From NCBI RefSeq assembly GCF_000960995.1, contig NZ_CP009435.1:868001-932000 (forward strand): a stretch of 64,000 nt of DNA, given 5' to 3'. The DNA is from Burkholderia glumae LMG 2196 = ATCC 33617. GTDB lineage: Bacteria; Pseudomonadota; Gammaproteobacteria; Burkholderiales; Burkholderiaceae. A program made the translations under genes and the position numbers. Below the pieces are notes generated by a model. That model saw only the letters and a list, made by a program, of their open reading frames with translations, was not told the DNA's origin and did no database searches. Below are positions 25,742-34,425 of this stretch, one piece after another. Within the stretch, counting starts at the first letter, position 1; every line of letters begins with the position of its first letter.

Positions 25742-27201
25742 AGCCACGCTCCGTCGTCGTGCAGGCCGAATTCGTCGATGTCGTCGAAATCGCCGAGATC
25801 GAACCCCGAGGAAGACGCGCGCGGCTTCGCGTCGGCCGCGCCGGCGCGCTGCGCGGCGGCGGCCTGCCCGTAGGCGGCCGCCGCCGCGCGCGTGGCCGCG
25901 GTGTCGAACGCGTCGGGCGCGAGGTCGACCGAGCGGATCGACAGCCCGCCCAGCTCGAGCCCCGAGGCCAGCAGCCGCTGCCGCAGCGCGTCGCCCTGCG
26001 CGCTGAGCTTCGCGGCGCCCGCTTCGGTGGCGCGCAGCCGCGCCACCACCTGCGAGCCGGTCAGCACCAGTTCCGCGTCGACCGTGCCGAGCGACGGCAG
26101 CGCCAGCACCAGGCGCGTGCGCCACGCGATCGGCGCTTCGGCCGAGGCGCCCTGGCCGCCATCGGGCTCGACGCTCCAGTCGAGCCGCGCGCCCGGCCAG
26201 GCCTCGCCGGCCCAGCGGAACTGCTCGGTGGCGAGCAGATCGAGCTGCTGGCGCACCAGCGGCAGCGTCGCCGGATGCACGGCGGCCATCGCCGCGGCCG
26301 TGTTCGCCGCTGGGTCGGCACCGCTCTGGCCCGGCGCCGTGCCGTCGGGCCGGCCCGCAGTGGCGGCGAACAGCCGGCCGGCGGCATCGTCGGCCGCGAA
26401 CGAGGCATAGGCATGCGCGCCGCTCGCGCTGAACTGGCCAGGCGCCGCCTGCCGCGCCTCCTGCGCCGGCGGCTGGCCCGGCGCACCGGCGGCGGGCGCG
26501 GCGGGCCGGCTGCCGTCGGCGGGCGCCGACGTGGCGGCGCCGCGCGTGAGCTGCGCCTGCGGCTCCTGCGCGAGATCGGCGGTGGTGCGCTGGCCCGAGA
26601 GCCATTGCGAGAGATGGGATTCGTAGAAAAGGCCGCTGCCGGAGACCGCGCGAGAGAGCGCCGCGGCCAGCGCGGCGACGCTCGCCTCGGTGACGCCCGG
26701 CAGTACCGGCCCGGCGCCGGATGCCGCGCCGGCCGAGCCGGCCGGGGCAGAAGCCGAGGCGGACGTGCCCGCAGCCGAGGCGGACGCGCCCGAGGCCGAA
26801 GCGCCGGACGCGGCCGGGGCCGTCGCGGCGGAGCCGGCGGCCGCGCCCGTCTGCGGTGCGCCGGGCGCGGCGCCCCCGGTGCCGGCGCCGGCCTGCGCCG
26901 CCGGATCGAGCACGGGCGGCCCGGCCAGCAGCGGCAGGCTGCCGATCACCGCCGGCGTGACCTCGCCGCCATAACGGGAAATCGCGTCGAGCGTCAGCGC
27001 GACGCTCGACAGCGCGGTCTGCGCGGAAGCCGCGGGCGCGCCGGGCGAGGGGGGCGGCAGCGGCACCTGGGTGGCGCCGCGGGTGGCGCCCGTCGAGACG
27101 CCGACCTGGGTAGCCGGCGCGCCGGCCGACACGCCGCCCTCGAGCAGGTTGTCGATGCGGCTGGCGAGCATGGCGGCGGTAACGGCGTCGATCCCGGTCA
27201 T
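25738..27201 (-). CDS. Second FliK-like protein with hook-length-control C-terminal domain
   Basis: A 487-residue protein, rich in Ala, Gly, Ser and Pro through its first 300 residues, with repeated ASASGASASAAG-like low-complexity sequence around 155-175. The C-terminal 150 residues resemble the FliK-C/Flg_hook domain: ARLDWSVEPDGG, WRTRLVLALPSLGTVDAELVL, and a final acidic tail. It differs from the canonical fliK at 34426, which has the better-conserved LNPPDLG motif. Start ATG 27201 (MTGIDAVT). It lies in the fliST operon and is translationally coupled to the FlhB-C protein, the natural partner of FliK. Confidence 0.78.
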   Translation of the reverse strand: MTGIDAVTAAMLASRIDNLLEGGVSAGAPATQVGVSTGATRGATQVPLPPPSPGAPAASAQTALSSVALTLDAISRYGGEVTPAVIGSLPLLAGPPVLDPAAQAGAGTGGAAPGAPQTGAAAGSAATAPAASGASASGASASAAGTSASASAPAGSAGAASGAGPVLPGVTEASVAALAAALSRAVSGSGLFYESHLSQWLSGQRTTADLAQEPQAQLTRGAATSAPADGSRPAAPAAGAPGQPPAQEARQAAPGQFSASGAHAYASFAADDAAGRLFAATAGRPDGTAPGQSGADPAANTAAAMAAVHPATLPLVRQQLDLLATEQFRWAGEAWPGARLDWSVEPDGGQGASAEAPIAWRTRLVLALPSLGTVDAELVLTGSQVVARLRATEAGAAKLSAQGDALRQRLLASGLELGGLSIRSVDLAPDAFDTAATRAAAAAYGQAAAAQRAGAADAKPRASSSGFDLGDFDDIDEFGLHDDGAWL

Positions 27202-27492
27202 CGTGGTTCCCCGCGCGGCGCGCGGCCGGCATCTATCGGTGTGGCGCCGCCGTCTGCGCGGCGAACGCGTATCCATCCAACGCAACGCGCGGCCGCCGGC
27301 CGGGCGGCGCGCCGACCACGGCCTGCGCCGCCCCCGTGCTGCCCGCTGCGCCCCCCATCGCCGGCGCCATGGCCGGCGGCACCGCTCGCCGCCGCGACCG
27401 CGCGGCGAACCGCCCGGTCTCGCTACTGGTCCTTACTGGTCCTGCCATCCAGCCGAATCCACCCGCCCAGCTGCGCGGCGGCGGCGCCGCGT
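27202..27492. other. 291-base spacer between fliT and the FliK-like gene
   Basis: GC-rich with no supported gene. It contains a perfect 10-base tandem duplication, TACTGGTCCT at 27424-27433 and again at 27434-27443. No clear sigma-28 box is seen here, so the downstream genes may be read from the fliS promoter. Confidence 0.45.
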
Positions 27493-27825
27493 TCAGCGAC
27501 GCGCCTGGTAGATATCCTTCAGCATCCGCGTCGAGCGGCCCGCCTCGAACAGCGCCGACAGCCGCGCCACCTCCGGGCTCGCGAGATCGCGGATCGCCGC
27601 GTCGTCGGCGAGGATCCGGCGGATCAGCGCGTATTTGCGTCCGCGCTCGGCGGAGTCCAGCAATACGCCCTCCTCGGCGGCCTTCAGGCCGTCGACGAGC
27701 GTCTGATACTCGGCCTGCAGCCCGTCGACCGTCGGCCAGTCGGCACCGCGCGCGGCCGCGAGCATCCGGCCGGACACGTCGGCGATCGCCTCGTAGCGAG
27801 CGAGGTAGGCTGCCTTGCGATTCAT
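27493..27825 (-). CDS. fliT: Flagellar export chaperone FliT
   Basis: A 110-residue all-helical protein following fliS, as in most flagellar clusters. FliT binds the filament-cap protein FliD and, in enterics, the FlhDC regulator. Sequence of this family is poorly conserved; support comes from length, helical charged composition (YLARYEAIADVSGRMLAAAR, WPTVDGLQAEYQTLV, IRRILADDAAIRDL) and its place. ATG 27825 overlaps the fliS stop by four bases. Confidence 0.85.
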   Translation of the reverse strand: MNRKAAYLARYEAIADVSGRMLAAARGADWPTVDGLQAEYQTLVDGLKAAEEGVLLDSAERGRKYALIRRILADDAAIRDLASPEVARLSALFEAGRSTRMLKDIYQARR

Positions 27826-28259
27826 CGAGTCACTTCCGGCTGGGCTTGCGAGGTCATCATCCGGGCGACTTCAGGGCCGATGCCGACCCAGGCTTCCTCG
27901 AGCGTCGCGAGCAAACCGTCCACTTCCACCAGGATCGCGTCACTGGCGCTCACGTTCGCCTCCAGAAGGCGGCGCAGCATGTACGAATACAGCGCGTTGA
28001 GGCGCTCGGCGATCTCGCCGCCGGCCTTCACGTCGAGCGACTGCTGCAGGCCGCTCTCGATGATGCGCATCGCCTTGCTGATCGATTCGCCGCGCGCGGC
28101 CACGTTGCCCGAGGCGAGGTGCAGGCGGGCATGCACGATCGCCTTGCGCGCGCCTTCGTACAGCATCGCGATCAGGCGATGCGGGGACGCGCCCATCACC
28201 CCTGTCTCGACGCCGACGCGCGCGTAGGCACTGGCTCCAGCGTGTCCTGGGGAAAACAT
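27822..28259 (-). CDS. fliS: Flagellin export chaperone FliS
   Basis: A 145-residue four-helix chaperone that holds flagellin C-termini before export. Family features: N-terminal AYARVGVETGVMGASPHRLIAMLYEGA, central ISKAMRIIESGLQQSLD, then IAERLNALYSYMLRRLLEANVS, which is the signature for this family. ATG 28259 (MFSPGHAG) follows GGAGGG; an upstream ATG at 28280 would only add seven residues. It heads the minus-strand operon fliS-fliT-FliK-like-FlhB-C, downstream of a sigma-28 promoter. Confidence 0.94.
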   Translation of the reverse strand: MFSPGHAGASAYARVGVETGVMGASPHRLIAMLYEGARKAIVHARLHLASGNVAARGESISKAMRIIESGLQQSLDVKAGGEIAERLNALYSYMLRRLLEANVSASDAILVEVDGLLATLEEAWVGIGPEVARMMTSQAQPEVTR

Positions 28260-28337
28260 GGTGGCCCTCCTGTGGAGCATTCGGTCTGTGCGGGAAACCC
28301 GCCGCGACGATCTGCGTCGCGCGGGCTATTACCGGCG

Positions 28338-28365
28338 TTATCGGTAAGGATGGGGGAAAGCTTTA
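28338..28365 (-). promoter_or_regulatory. Sigma-28 (FliA) promoter of fliST operon
   Basis: On the minus strand TAAAGCTT (28365-28358) and ACCGATAA (28345-28338) are separated by 12 bases, a close match to the flagellar sigma-28 consensus TAAAGTTT-N11-GCCGATAA. The predicted start gives a leader of roughly 70 bases before fliS. It marks the operon as late (class III) flagellar genes. Confidence 0.85.
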
Positions 28366-28399
28366 ACGCGGCGATGCGCGGGGATGTGCCGTATAGGGG

Positions 28400-28738
28400 T
28401 CAGACCGACATCTGCATGATGTCATTGTAGGCGCTGACAAGCTTGTTGCGCACCTGCAGGCCGAACTGGAGGCCGATATTGGCCTTTTGTCCGTCGATCA
28501 TGACATCGTTCAGTGACACGTTCGGCGCACCGAGCTCGAACGCCTTGGCCTCGCCGGCGGCGGTGACCTGGGCCTGGCTGATCCGGTCGAGCGACGACTT
28601 CAGCGCGCCCGCGAAGCTGCTGGCCGTGGCCGCGCCGTTGCCGGCCAGCGCGACGCCGGGGGTACCGCCGGCGGCTTGGGCCGCCATCGCCTGCATTTGT
28701 TGCAGCGCCGAAGTAATGCCGTTGACGGGCGCAGTCAT
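28400..28738 (-). CDS. fliE: Flagellar hook-basal body protein FliE
   Basis: Junction protein between the MS ring and the proximal rod, exported early. 112 residues, normal length. The conserved C-terminal part is visible: FAGALKSSLDRISQAQ, FELGAPNVSLNDVMIDGQKA and the closing LQFGLQVRNKLVSAYNDIMQMSV. Start ATG 28738 (MTAPVNGI) rather than an upstream in-frame ATG at 28777, since the family begins close to this point and GGAGATCC precedes it. It is monocistronic and divergent from fliF. Confidence 0.94.
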   Translation of the reverse strand: MTAPVNGITSALQQMQAMAAQAAGGTPGVALAGNGAATASSFAGALKSSLDRISQAQVTAAGEAKAFELGAPNVSLNDVMIDGQKANIGLQFGLQVRNKLVSAYNDIMQMSV

Positions 28739-29028
28739 GGGATCTCCGCAGAAGAATTCGGGAAAAGGGGCCGGCATCGGCCGGAAACCGGACCGGCATC
28801 GAACCAGCCCGCCTCGCCGCAGTCAGATCGTCATGGCGAGCGCGGGTGCGGCGAAATGCCGGATCGAGACCAAGCATAGCAAGCGCCCGGCGCGCGAAGC
28901 GGGTGAAGTACGGGGAAAACTCGGCTCTGTTCACCGGATCGCCGCTGGACGCGGTCCGGATAATCCGATCCTGGTGTCATTGTCCGTCCGCTCGTCGAGC
29001 GGCAGCCCGCTGTGGAGAACCCCGACGC
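28739..29028. other. 290-base divergent region fliE / fliF
   Basis: Must carry promoters for both fliE and the long fliFGHIJK operon. I see no sigma-28 or sigma-54 consensus. A small dyad CGGAT-A-ATCCG lies at 28957-28967, about 60 bases before fliF. FlhDC-type control would fit early flagellar genes but no box is evident to me. Confidence 0.45.
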
Positions 29029-30828
29029 ATGGAATCGCAGGCCAACTCGCTGATCAACCCAGACGCGCGCAACGCCGTCGCCGGCACGTCGCCGAACGCG
29101 ACCGCCGCGGCCGGCACGTTGCCGGGCGCCGGCGCGGGCGGCGCAGACTTCGGCATGGGCGGTTTCGCCGAACGCTTCTCCGGGCTGCCAGGCATGTCGC
29201 GGATGCGCACCAACCCGAAGCTGCCGTTCCTGATCATCACCGCGCTGGCGATCGCCGCGATCGTCGCGCTGGTGCTCTGGAGCCGCGCCCCCGACTACCG
29301 GGTGCTGTACAGCAACCTGTCGGACCGCGACGGCGGCGCGATCATTACCGCCCTGCAGCAAGCCAATATTCCCTATCAGTTCGCCGACGCCGGCGGCGCG
29401 ATCCTGGTGCCGGCCAGCCAGGTCCACGAAACGCGCCTGAGGCTGGCCGCGATGGGCCTGCCCAAGGGCGGCTCGGTGGGCTTCGAGCTGATGGACAACC
29501 AGAAGTTCGGCATCAGCCAGTTCGCCGAGCAGGTCAACTACCAGCGCGCGCTCGAGGGCGAGCTGGAGCGCACCATCGCCTCGATCAACGCGGTGCGCAG
29601 CGCGCGCGTGCATCTGGCGATCCCCAAGCCGTCGGTGTTCGTGCGCGATCGCGAGGCGCCGAGCGCGTCGGTGTTCGTCGATCTCTACCCGGGCCGCGTG
29701 CTCGACGACGGCCAGGTGCTGGCGATCACGCGCATGGTGGCCTCGGGCGTGCCCGACATGCCGGCCAAGAACGTCACGATCGTCGACCAGGACGGCAACC
29801 TGCTGAGCCAGCAGCCGTCGTCGTCCGGGCTCGACGCGAACCAGCTCAAGTACGTGCAGCAGGTCGAGCACAACACCCAGAAGCGCATCGACGCGATCCT
29901 CGCGCCGATGTTCGGCGCCGGCAACACGCGCTCGCAGGTCAGCGCCGACATCGATTTCACCAGGAGCGAGCAGACCTCGGAGAGCTACGCGCCGAACGGC
30001 ACGCAGCAGCAGGCGGCGATCCGCAGCCAGCAGACCTCGTCGTCCGTCGAGAGCGCGCAAAGCGGCGCGGGCGGCGTGCCGGGCGCGCTGTCGAACACGC
30101 CGCCGCAGCCGGCCTCGGCGCCGATCACGGGCGCGAGCGGCGCGGCCGGCACGCCGCCCACGCCGATCAGCGACCGCAAGGACTCGACCACCAACTACGA
30201 GCTGGACAAGACGGTGCGCCACACCGAGGCGCCGACGGGCGGCATCAAGCGGCTGTCGGTGGCGGTGGTGGTCAACAACCTGCCGGTGGTCGACGCCAAG
30301 GGCCACGTGACGATGCAGCCGCTCACGGCCGACAAGCTCAAGCAGGTCGAGCAGCTCGTGAAGGACGCGATGGGCTACGACGCGAAGCGCGGCGACTCGG
30401 TGAACGTGGTCAACAGCGTGTTCACCACCACGGCCGATCCGCTCGCCGACCTGCCGTGGTGGCGCCAGCCCGACATGATCGCGCTGGCCAAGGACGCCGC
30501 GAAGTGGCTCGGCATCGCCGCCGCGGCCGCCGCGCTGTACTTCATGTTCGTGCGCCCGGCCATGCGCCGCGCGTTCCCGCCGCCCGAGGCGGCGGTCGCC
30601 AACCCGGCGCTGGCAGCCGCGCTGGGCAGCCCCGACGAGCCCGCGCTCGACGGCCTGCCGGCGCCCGACTCGGTGGTCGCCGAGGATTCGCCCGAAGCGG
30701 CGCTGCTGGCCTTCGAGGCCGACAAGCACCGCTATGAACGCAACCTAGACTACGCGAAGATGATCGCTCGGCAGGATCCGAAGATCGTCGCGGCGGTCGT
30801 CAAGAATTGGGTGTCCGATGAGCGCTGA
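29029..30828 (+). CDS. fliF: Flagellar MS-ring protein FliF
   Basis: Builds the MS ring in the inner membrane. 599 residues, within family range. First membrane helix at LPFLIITALAIAAIVALVLWS (about 64-84, two pieces of the ring flank it); the YscJ-type ring-building domain follows (DYRVLYSNLSDRDGGAII, VPASQVHETRLRLA, FEQVNYQRALEGELERTI-like segment); second helix at GIAAAAAALYFMFV; the C-terminal FliG-binding tail ends YAKMIARQDPKIVAAVVK. The start ATG 29029 follows GTGGAGAA. It overlaps fliG by 11 bases. Confidence 0.96.
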   Translation: MESQANSLINPDARNAVAGTSPNATAAAGTLPGAGAGGADFGMGGFAERFSGLPGMSRMRTNPKLPFLIITALAIAAIVALVLWSRAPDYRVLYSNLSDRDGGAIITALQQANIPYQFADAGGAILVPASQVHETRLRLAAMGLPKGGSVGFELMDNQKFGISQFAEQVNYQRALEGELERTIASINAVRSARVHLAIPKPSVFVRDREAPSASVFVDLYPGRVLDDGQVLAITRMVASGVPDMPAKNVTIVDQDGNLLSQQPSSSGLDANQLKYVQQVEHNTQKRIDAILAPMFGAGNTRSQVSADIDFTRSEQTSESYAPNGTQQQAAIRSQQTSSSVESAQSGAGGVPGALSNTPPQPASAPITGASGAAGTPPTPISDRKDSTTNYELDKTVRHTEAPTGGIKRLSVAVVVNNLPVVDAKGHVTMQPLTADKLKQVEQLVKDAMGYDAKRGDSVNVVNSVFTTTADPLADLPWWRQPDMIALAKDAAKWLGIAAAAAALYFMFVRPAMRRAFPPPEAAVANPALAAALGSPDEPALDGLPAPDSVVAEDSPEAALLAFEADKHRYERNLDYAKMIARQDPKIVAAVVKNWVSDER

Positions 30829-31813
30829 AGGCCTGACCAAGAGCGCGCTGCTGCTGATGTCGATCGGCGAGGAAGAGGCGGCGCAGGTATTCAAGTTCCT
30901 GGCCCCGCGCGAGGTCCAGAAGATCGGCGTGACGATGGCCACGCTGAAGAACGTCACGCGCGAGCAGCTCGACGGCGTGCTCAAGGAATTCGTCTCGGAA
31001 GCCGAGAAGCACTCGGCGCTCTCGCTCGATTCCGGCGAGTACATCCGCTCGGTGCTGACCAAGGCGCTCGGCGAGGACCGCGCCGGCGTGATCATCGACC
31101 GCATCCTGCAGGGCAGCGACACCAGCGGCATCGAGGGCCTCAAGTGGATGGACTCGGCCGCGGTCGCCGAGCTGATCAAGAACGAGCATCCGCAGATCAT
31201 CGCCACCATCCTCGTGCATCTGGACCGCGACCAGGCTTCCGAAATCGCCTCGTGCTTCACCGAGCGGCTGCGCAACGACGTGCTGCTGCGGATTGCCACG
31301 CTCGACGGCATCCAGCCGGCCGCGCTGCGCGAGCTCGACGAGGTGCTGACCTCGCTGCTCTCGGGCAGCGACAACCTCAAGCGCAGCCCGATGGGCGGCA
31401 TCCGCACCGCGGCCGAGATCCTGAACTTCATGACCAGCACGCACGAGGAATCGGTGCTCGAGAACGTGCGGGGCTACGACGCCGACCTGGCGCAGAAGAT
31501 CATCGACGAAATGTTCGTGTTCGAGAACCTGCTCGACCTCGAGGATCGCGCGATCCAGCTGGTGCTGAAGGAAGTCGAGTCGGAAACGCTGATCGTCGCG
31601 CTCAAGGGCGCGCAGCCGCCGCTGCGCCAGAAGTTCCTGTCCAACATGTCGCAGCGAGCGGCCGAACTGCTGGCCGAGGATCTCGACTCGCGCGGCCCGG
31701 TGCGCGTCTCCGAGGTCGAGCAGCAGCAGCGCAAGATCCTGCAGATCGTGCGCACGCTGGCCGAGCAGGGCCAGGTGGTGATCGGCGGCAAGGCGGAAGA
31801 CGCGTATGTCTGA
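30818..31813 (+). CDS. fliG: Flagellar motor switch protein FliG
   Basis: C-ring protein joining the MS ring to the torque-generating stators. 331 residues, exactly the family length. Seen: KSALLLMSIGEEEAAQVFKFL (N domain), the EHPQIIATILVHLDRDQAS motif (EHPQ of the middle domain), GGIRTAAEILNFM, and the C-terminal torque helix region MFVFENLLDLEDRAIQLVL with charged residues. It overlaps fliF upstream and fliH downstream (8 bases), showing a tight operon. Confidence 0.97.
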   Translation: MSAEGLTKSALLLMSIGEEEAAQVFKFLAPREVQKIGVTMATLKNVTREQLDGVLKEFVSEAEKHSALSLDSGEYIRSVLTKALGEDRAGVIIDRILQGSDTSGIEGLKWMDSAAVAELIKNEHPQIIATILVHLDRDQASEIASCFTERLRNDVLLRIATLDGIQPAALRELDEVLTSLLSGSDNLKRSPMGGIRTAAEILNFMTSTHEESVLENVRGYDADLAQKIIDEMFVFENLLDLEDRAIQLVLKEVESETLIVALKGAQPPLRQKFLSNMSQRAAELLAEDLDSRGPVRVSEVEQQQRKILQIVRTLAEQGQVVIGGKAEDAYV

Positions 31814-32489
31814 ACGCGCGCGCGCCGGTGCCCCCAAGCTCACCGCGTACCAGCGGTGGGAGATGGCATCGTTCGATCCGAAACCGCCGCCGTCCGAGGA
31901 GGACAACGGCGAGGCGGCCGCGGCCGCGCTCGCGCTCGAATTGCAGCGCGTGCGCGACGCCGCGCACGCCGAAGGCATGGCGAGCGGCCAGGCCGAGGGC
32001 CATGCGCTCGGCCACCGCGCCGGCTACGACACCGGCTACGCCGAGGGCCTCGAGATCGGCCGCGCCGAAATGCGCGCCGAGGCGGTCAAGCTCGCCACCC
32101 TGGCCGCCTCGTTCAGCGAGGCGCTGCTGGGCGCGCGCGACGGCCTGGCCGACGAGCTCGCCCAGCTCGCCCTCGACATCGCGCAGCAGGTGGTGCGCCA
32201 GCACGTGCAGCTCGACCCCAGCACGGTGCTGGCCGCCGCGCGCGAGGCGCTGGCCGCCGAGCCCGCGCTCGCCGGCGCGCCGCAGCTGGTGGTGAGCCCC
32301 GCCGACCTGCCCGTCGTCGAGGCCTATCTGCAGGACGAACTCGACGCGCTCGGCTGGAGCGTGCGCACCGATCCGGCCATCGAGCGCGGCGGCTGCCGCG
32401 CCCAGGCCGCCTCCGGCGAGATCGACGCGACGCTGCCCACGCGCTGGGAGCGCGTGGCGGCCGCGCTCGGCCACACGAGCGAATGGTGA
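31806..32489 (+). CDS. fliH: Flagellar export ATPase regulator FliH
   Basis: Binds and restrains the FliI ATPase and docks it at the export gate. 227 residues. Seen: the N-terminal W-containing stretch (YQRWEMASFDP), a central GxxxG-rich helix (AEGMASGQAEGHALGHRAGYDTGYAEGLEIG), which is diagnostic of FliH, and the C-terminal domain (LALDIAQQVVRQHVQLDP). It lies between fliG and fliI in normal order, with an eight-base overlap on fliG. Confidence 0.93.
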   Translation: MSERARAGAPKLTAYQRWEMASFDPKPPPSEEDNGEAAAAALALELQRVRDAAHAEGMASGQAEGHALGHRAGYDTGYAEGLEIGRAEMRAEAVKLATLAASFSEALLGARDGLADELAQLALDIAQQVVRQHVQLDPSTVLAAAREALAAEPALAGAPQLVVSPADLPVVEAYLQDELDALGWSVRTDPAIERGGCRAQAASGEIDATLPTRWERVAAALGHTSEW

Positions 32490-32496
32490 GCCGGCC

Positions 32497-33939
32497 ATGA
32501 CCGCACCCGCACCCGTGCCCAGCGCCCGCCCGGCTCCGGCCGCCGCCGCGATCGCCGCCAACCCGCACATCGCCCACTGGCGCGGCCGGCTCGGCGCGCT
32601 GCGCGAGCTCGGCGCGCTGGCGCTGCCGCTGCGCCCGTGCGGGCGCCTCACGCGTGCCGCCGGCCTGGTGCTGGAAGCCACCGGGCTGCGGCTCGCGGTG
32701 GGCTCGGAATGCATCATCGAGCTGCCGCCCGGCAGCACGCTGCCGGTGGCCGAGGCCGAAGTGGTGGGCTTCGCCGGCGACCGCCTGTTCCTGATGCCGA
32801 CCACCGAAGTCGCCGGCGTGCTGCCCGGCGCGCGCGTCTGGCCGCTCGAACGCGCGCCGGTGGCCGACCCGATGACGGGCGCCAAGCGCCTGCCGGTCGG
32901 CTGGCAGATGCTCGGCCGCGTGGTCGATGCCTCGGGCCGTCCGCTCGACCGGCTCGGCCCGCTCGGCTCGGAGCTCGACGCGCCGCTGTCGGCGCCCACC
33001 ATCAATCCGCTCGAACGCGAGCCGATCCACCACGTGCTCGACGTCGGCGTGCGCGCCATCAACGCGCTGCTGACGGTCGGCCGCGGCCAGCGCATGGGCC
33101 TGTTCGCGGGCTCGGGCGTCGGCAAGTCGGTGCTGCTCGGCACCATGGCGCGCTACACCAGCGCCGAGGTGATCGTGATCGGCCTGATCGGCGAGCGCGG
33201 CCGCGAAGTGAAGGAATTCATCGAGCAGATCCTCGGCGAGGACGGTCTGGCACGCTCGGTGGTGGTGGCCGCGCCGGCCGACGTCTCGCCGCTGTTGCGG
33301 ATGCAGGGCGCCGCCTACGCCACCTCGCTCGCCGAATACTTCCGCGACCAGGGCAAGCACGTGCTGCTGCTGATGGATTCGCTCACGCGCTATGCGATGG
33401 CGCAGCGCGAGATCGCGCTGGCGATCGGCGAGCCGCCTGCCACCAAGGGCTATCCGCCGTCGGTGTTCGCCAAGCTGCCGGCGCTCGTCGAGCGCACCGG
33501 CAACGGCCCCGAGGGCGGCGGCTCGATCACCGCGTTCTATACGGTGCTGACCGAGGGCGACGACCAGCAGGACCCGATCGCCGATTCGGCGCGCGCGATC
33601 CTCGACGGCCACATCGTGCTGTCGCGCCAGCTCGCCGAGGCCGGCCACTATCCGGCGATCGACATCGAGCAGTCGATCAGCCGCGCGATGACCGCGCTGA
33701 TCGACGACCGCCATCTCGATCGCGTGCGCCGCTTCAAGCAGATGCTCTCGCGCTACCAGCGCAACCGCGACCTGATCGCGGTGGGCGCCTACGCGGCGGG
33801 GCGCGACGCGCAGCTCGACCGCGCCATCGCGCTCTATCCTCGCATCGAGGCGTTCCTGCAGCAGGGCTTTCGCGAGTGCGCGCCGTTCGCGTCCTGCATG
33901 GCCGCGCTCGATGCGCTGTTCCCGGGTGAAGGAGGCTGA
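32497..33939 (+). CDS. fliI: Flagellum-specific ATPase FliI
   Basis: Type III export ATPase energising flagellar protein secretion. 480 residues. Walker A GSGVGKSVLLG (about 203-213), the catalytic Glu in GLIGERGREVKEFIE, Walker B VLLLMDSLTRYAMAQREIAL, and the PPATKGYPPSVFAKLPALVER motif typical of FliI/YscN. A Pro/Ala-rich N-terminus is slightly longer than in enteric FliI. Start ATG 32497, seven bases after the fliH stop. Confidence 0.97.
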   Translation: MTAPAPVPSARPAPAAAAIAANPHIAHWRGRLGALRELGALALPLRPCGRLTRAAGLVLEATGLRLAVGSECIIELPPGSTLPVAEAEVVGFAGDRLFLMPTTEVAGVLPGARVWPLERAPVADPMTGAKRLPVGWQMLGRVVDASGRPLDRLGPLGSELDAPLSAPTINPLEREPIHHVLDVGVRAINALLTVGRGQRMGLFAGSGVGKSVLLGTMARYTSAEVIVIGLIGERGREVKEFIEQILGEDGLARSVVVAAPADVSPLLRMQGAAYATSLAEYFRDQGKHVLLLMDSLTRYAMAQREIALAIGEPPATKGYPPSVFAKLPALVERTGNGPEGGGSITAFYTVLTEGDDQQDPIADSARAILDGHIVLSRQLAEAGHYPAIDIEQSISRAMTALIDDRHLDRVRRFKQMLSRYQRNRDLIAVGAYAAGRDAQLDRAIALYPRIEAFLQQGFRECAPFASCMAALDALFPGEGG

Positions 33940-33941
33940 TG

Positions 33942-34406
33942 ATGGCCACAGGTTTTCCGTTGCAGATCCTGCTCGATCGCGCGCAGGAAGAACTCGACAA
34001 CGCCACCAAGCAGCTCGGTCTCGCGCAGCGCGACCGCACCGCCGCGGTCGCGCAGCTCGACTCGCTGCTGCGCTATCGCGACGAGTACCACGAGCGGTTC
34101 GCCGCCGACGCCCAGGCCGGCATGCCGGCCGGCAGCATGCGCAACTTCCAGTCGTTCATCGACACGCTCGACGCGGCGATCGGCCAGCAGCGCCGCATCG
34201 TCGCCGCGGCCGACGCCCGCATCGAGGCCACCCGCCCCGAATGGCAGGCCAAGAAACGCACGCTCGGCTCCTATGAAATCCTGCAGGCACGCGGCGTCGC
34301 GCAGGACGAGAAACGCGCGGCGAAACGCGAACAGCGCGACGCCGACGAACACGCAGCCAAAGTGCTGCGCATGCGCGCCGACGCCGCCGCGCAATCCTCC
34401 AAATAA
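33942..34406 (+). CDS. fliJ: Flagellar export chaperone FliJ
   Basis: Coiled-coil stalk protein of the export ATPase complex, recycling chaperones. About 154 residues, highly charged and helical throughout: LDRAQEELDNATKQLGLAQRD, MRNFQSFIDTLDAAIGQQRR, KKRTLGSYEILQARG. Two consecutive ATGs (33939 and 33942) are available; AAGGAGG ends at 33935, so ATG 33942 gives the better six-base spacing. The 33939 start overlaps the fliI stop by one base and cannot be excluded. Confidence 0.92.
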   Translation: MATGFPLQILLDRAQEELDNATKQLGLAQRDRTAAVAQLDSLLRYRDEYHERFAADAQAGMPAGSMRNFQSFIDTLDAAIGQQRRIVAAADARIEATRPEWQAKKRTLGSYEILQARGVAQDEKRAAKREQRDADEHAAKVLRMRADAAAQSSK

Positions 34407-34425
34407 TCCGGAACGGGACATCGAC

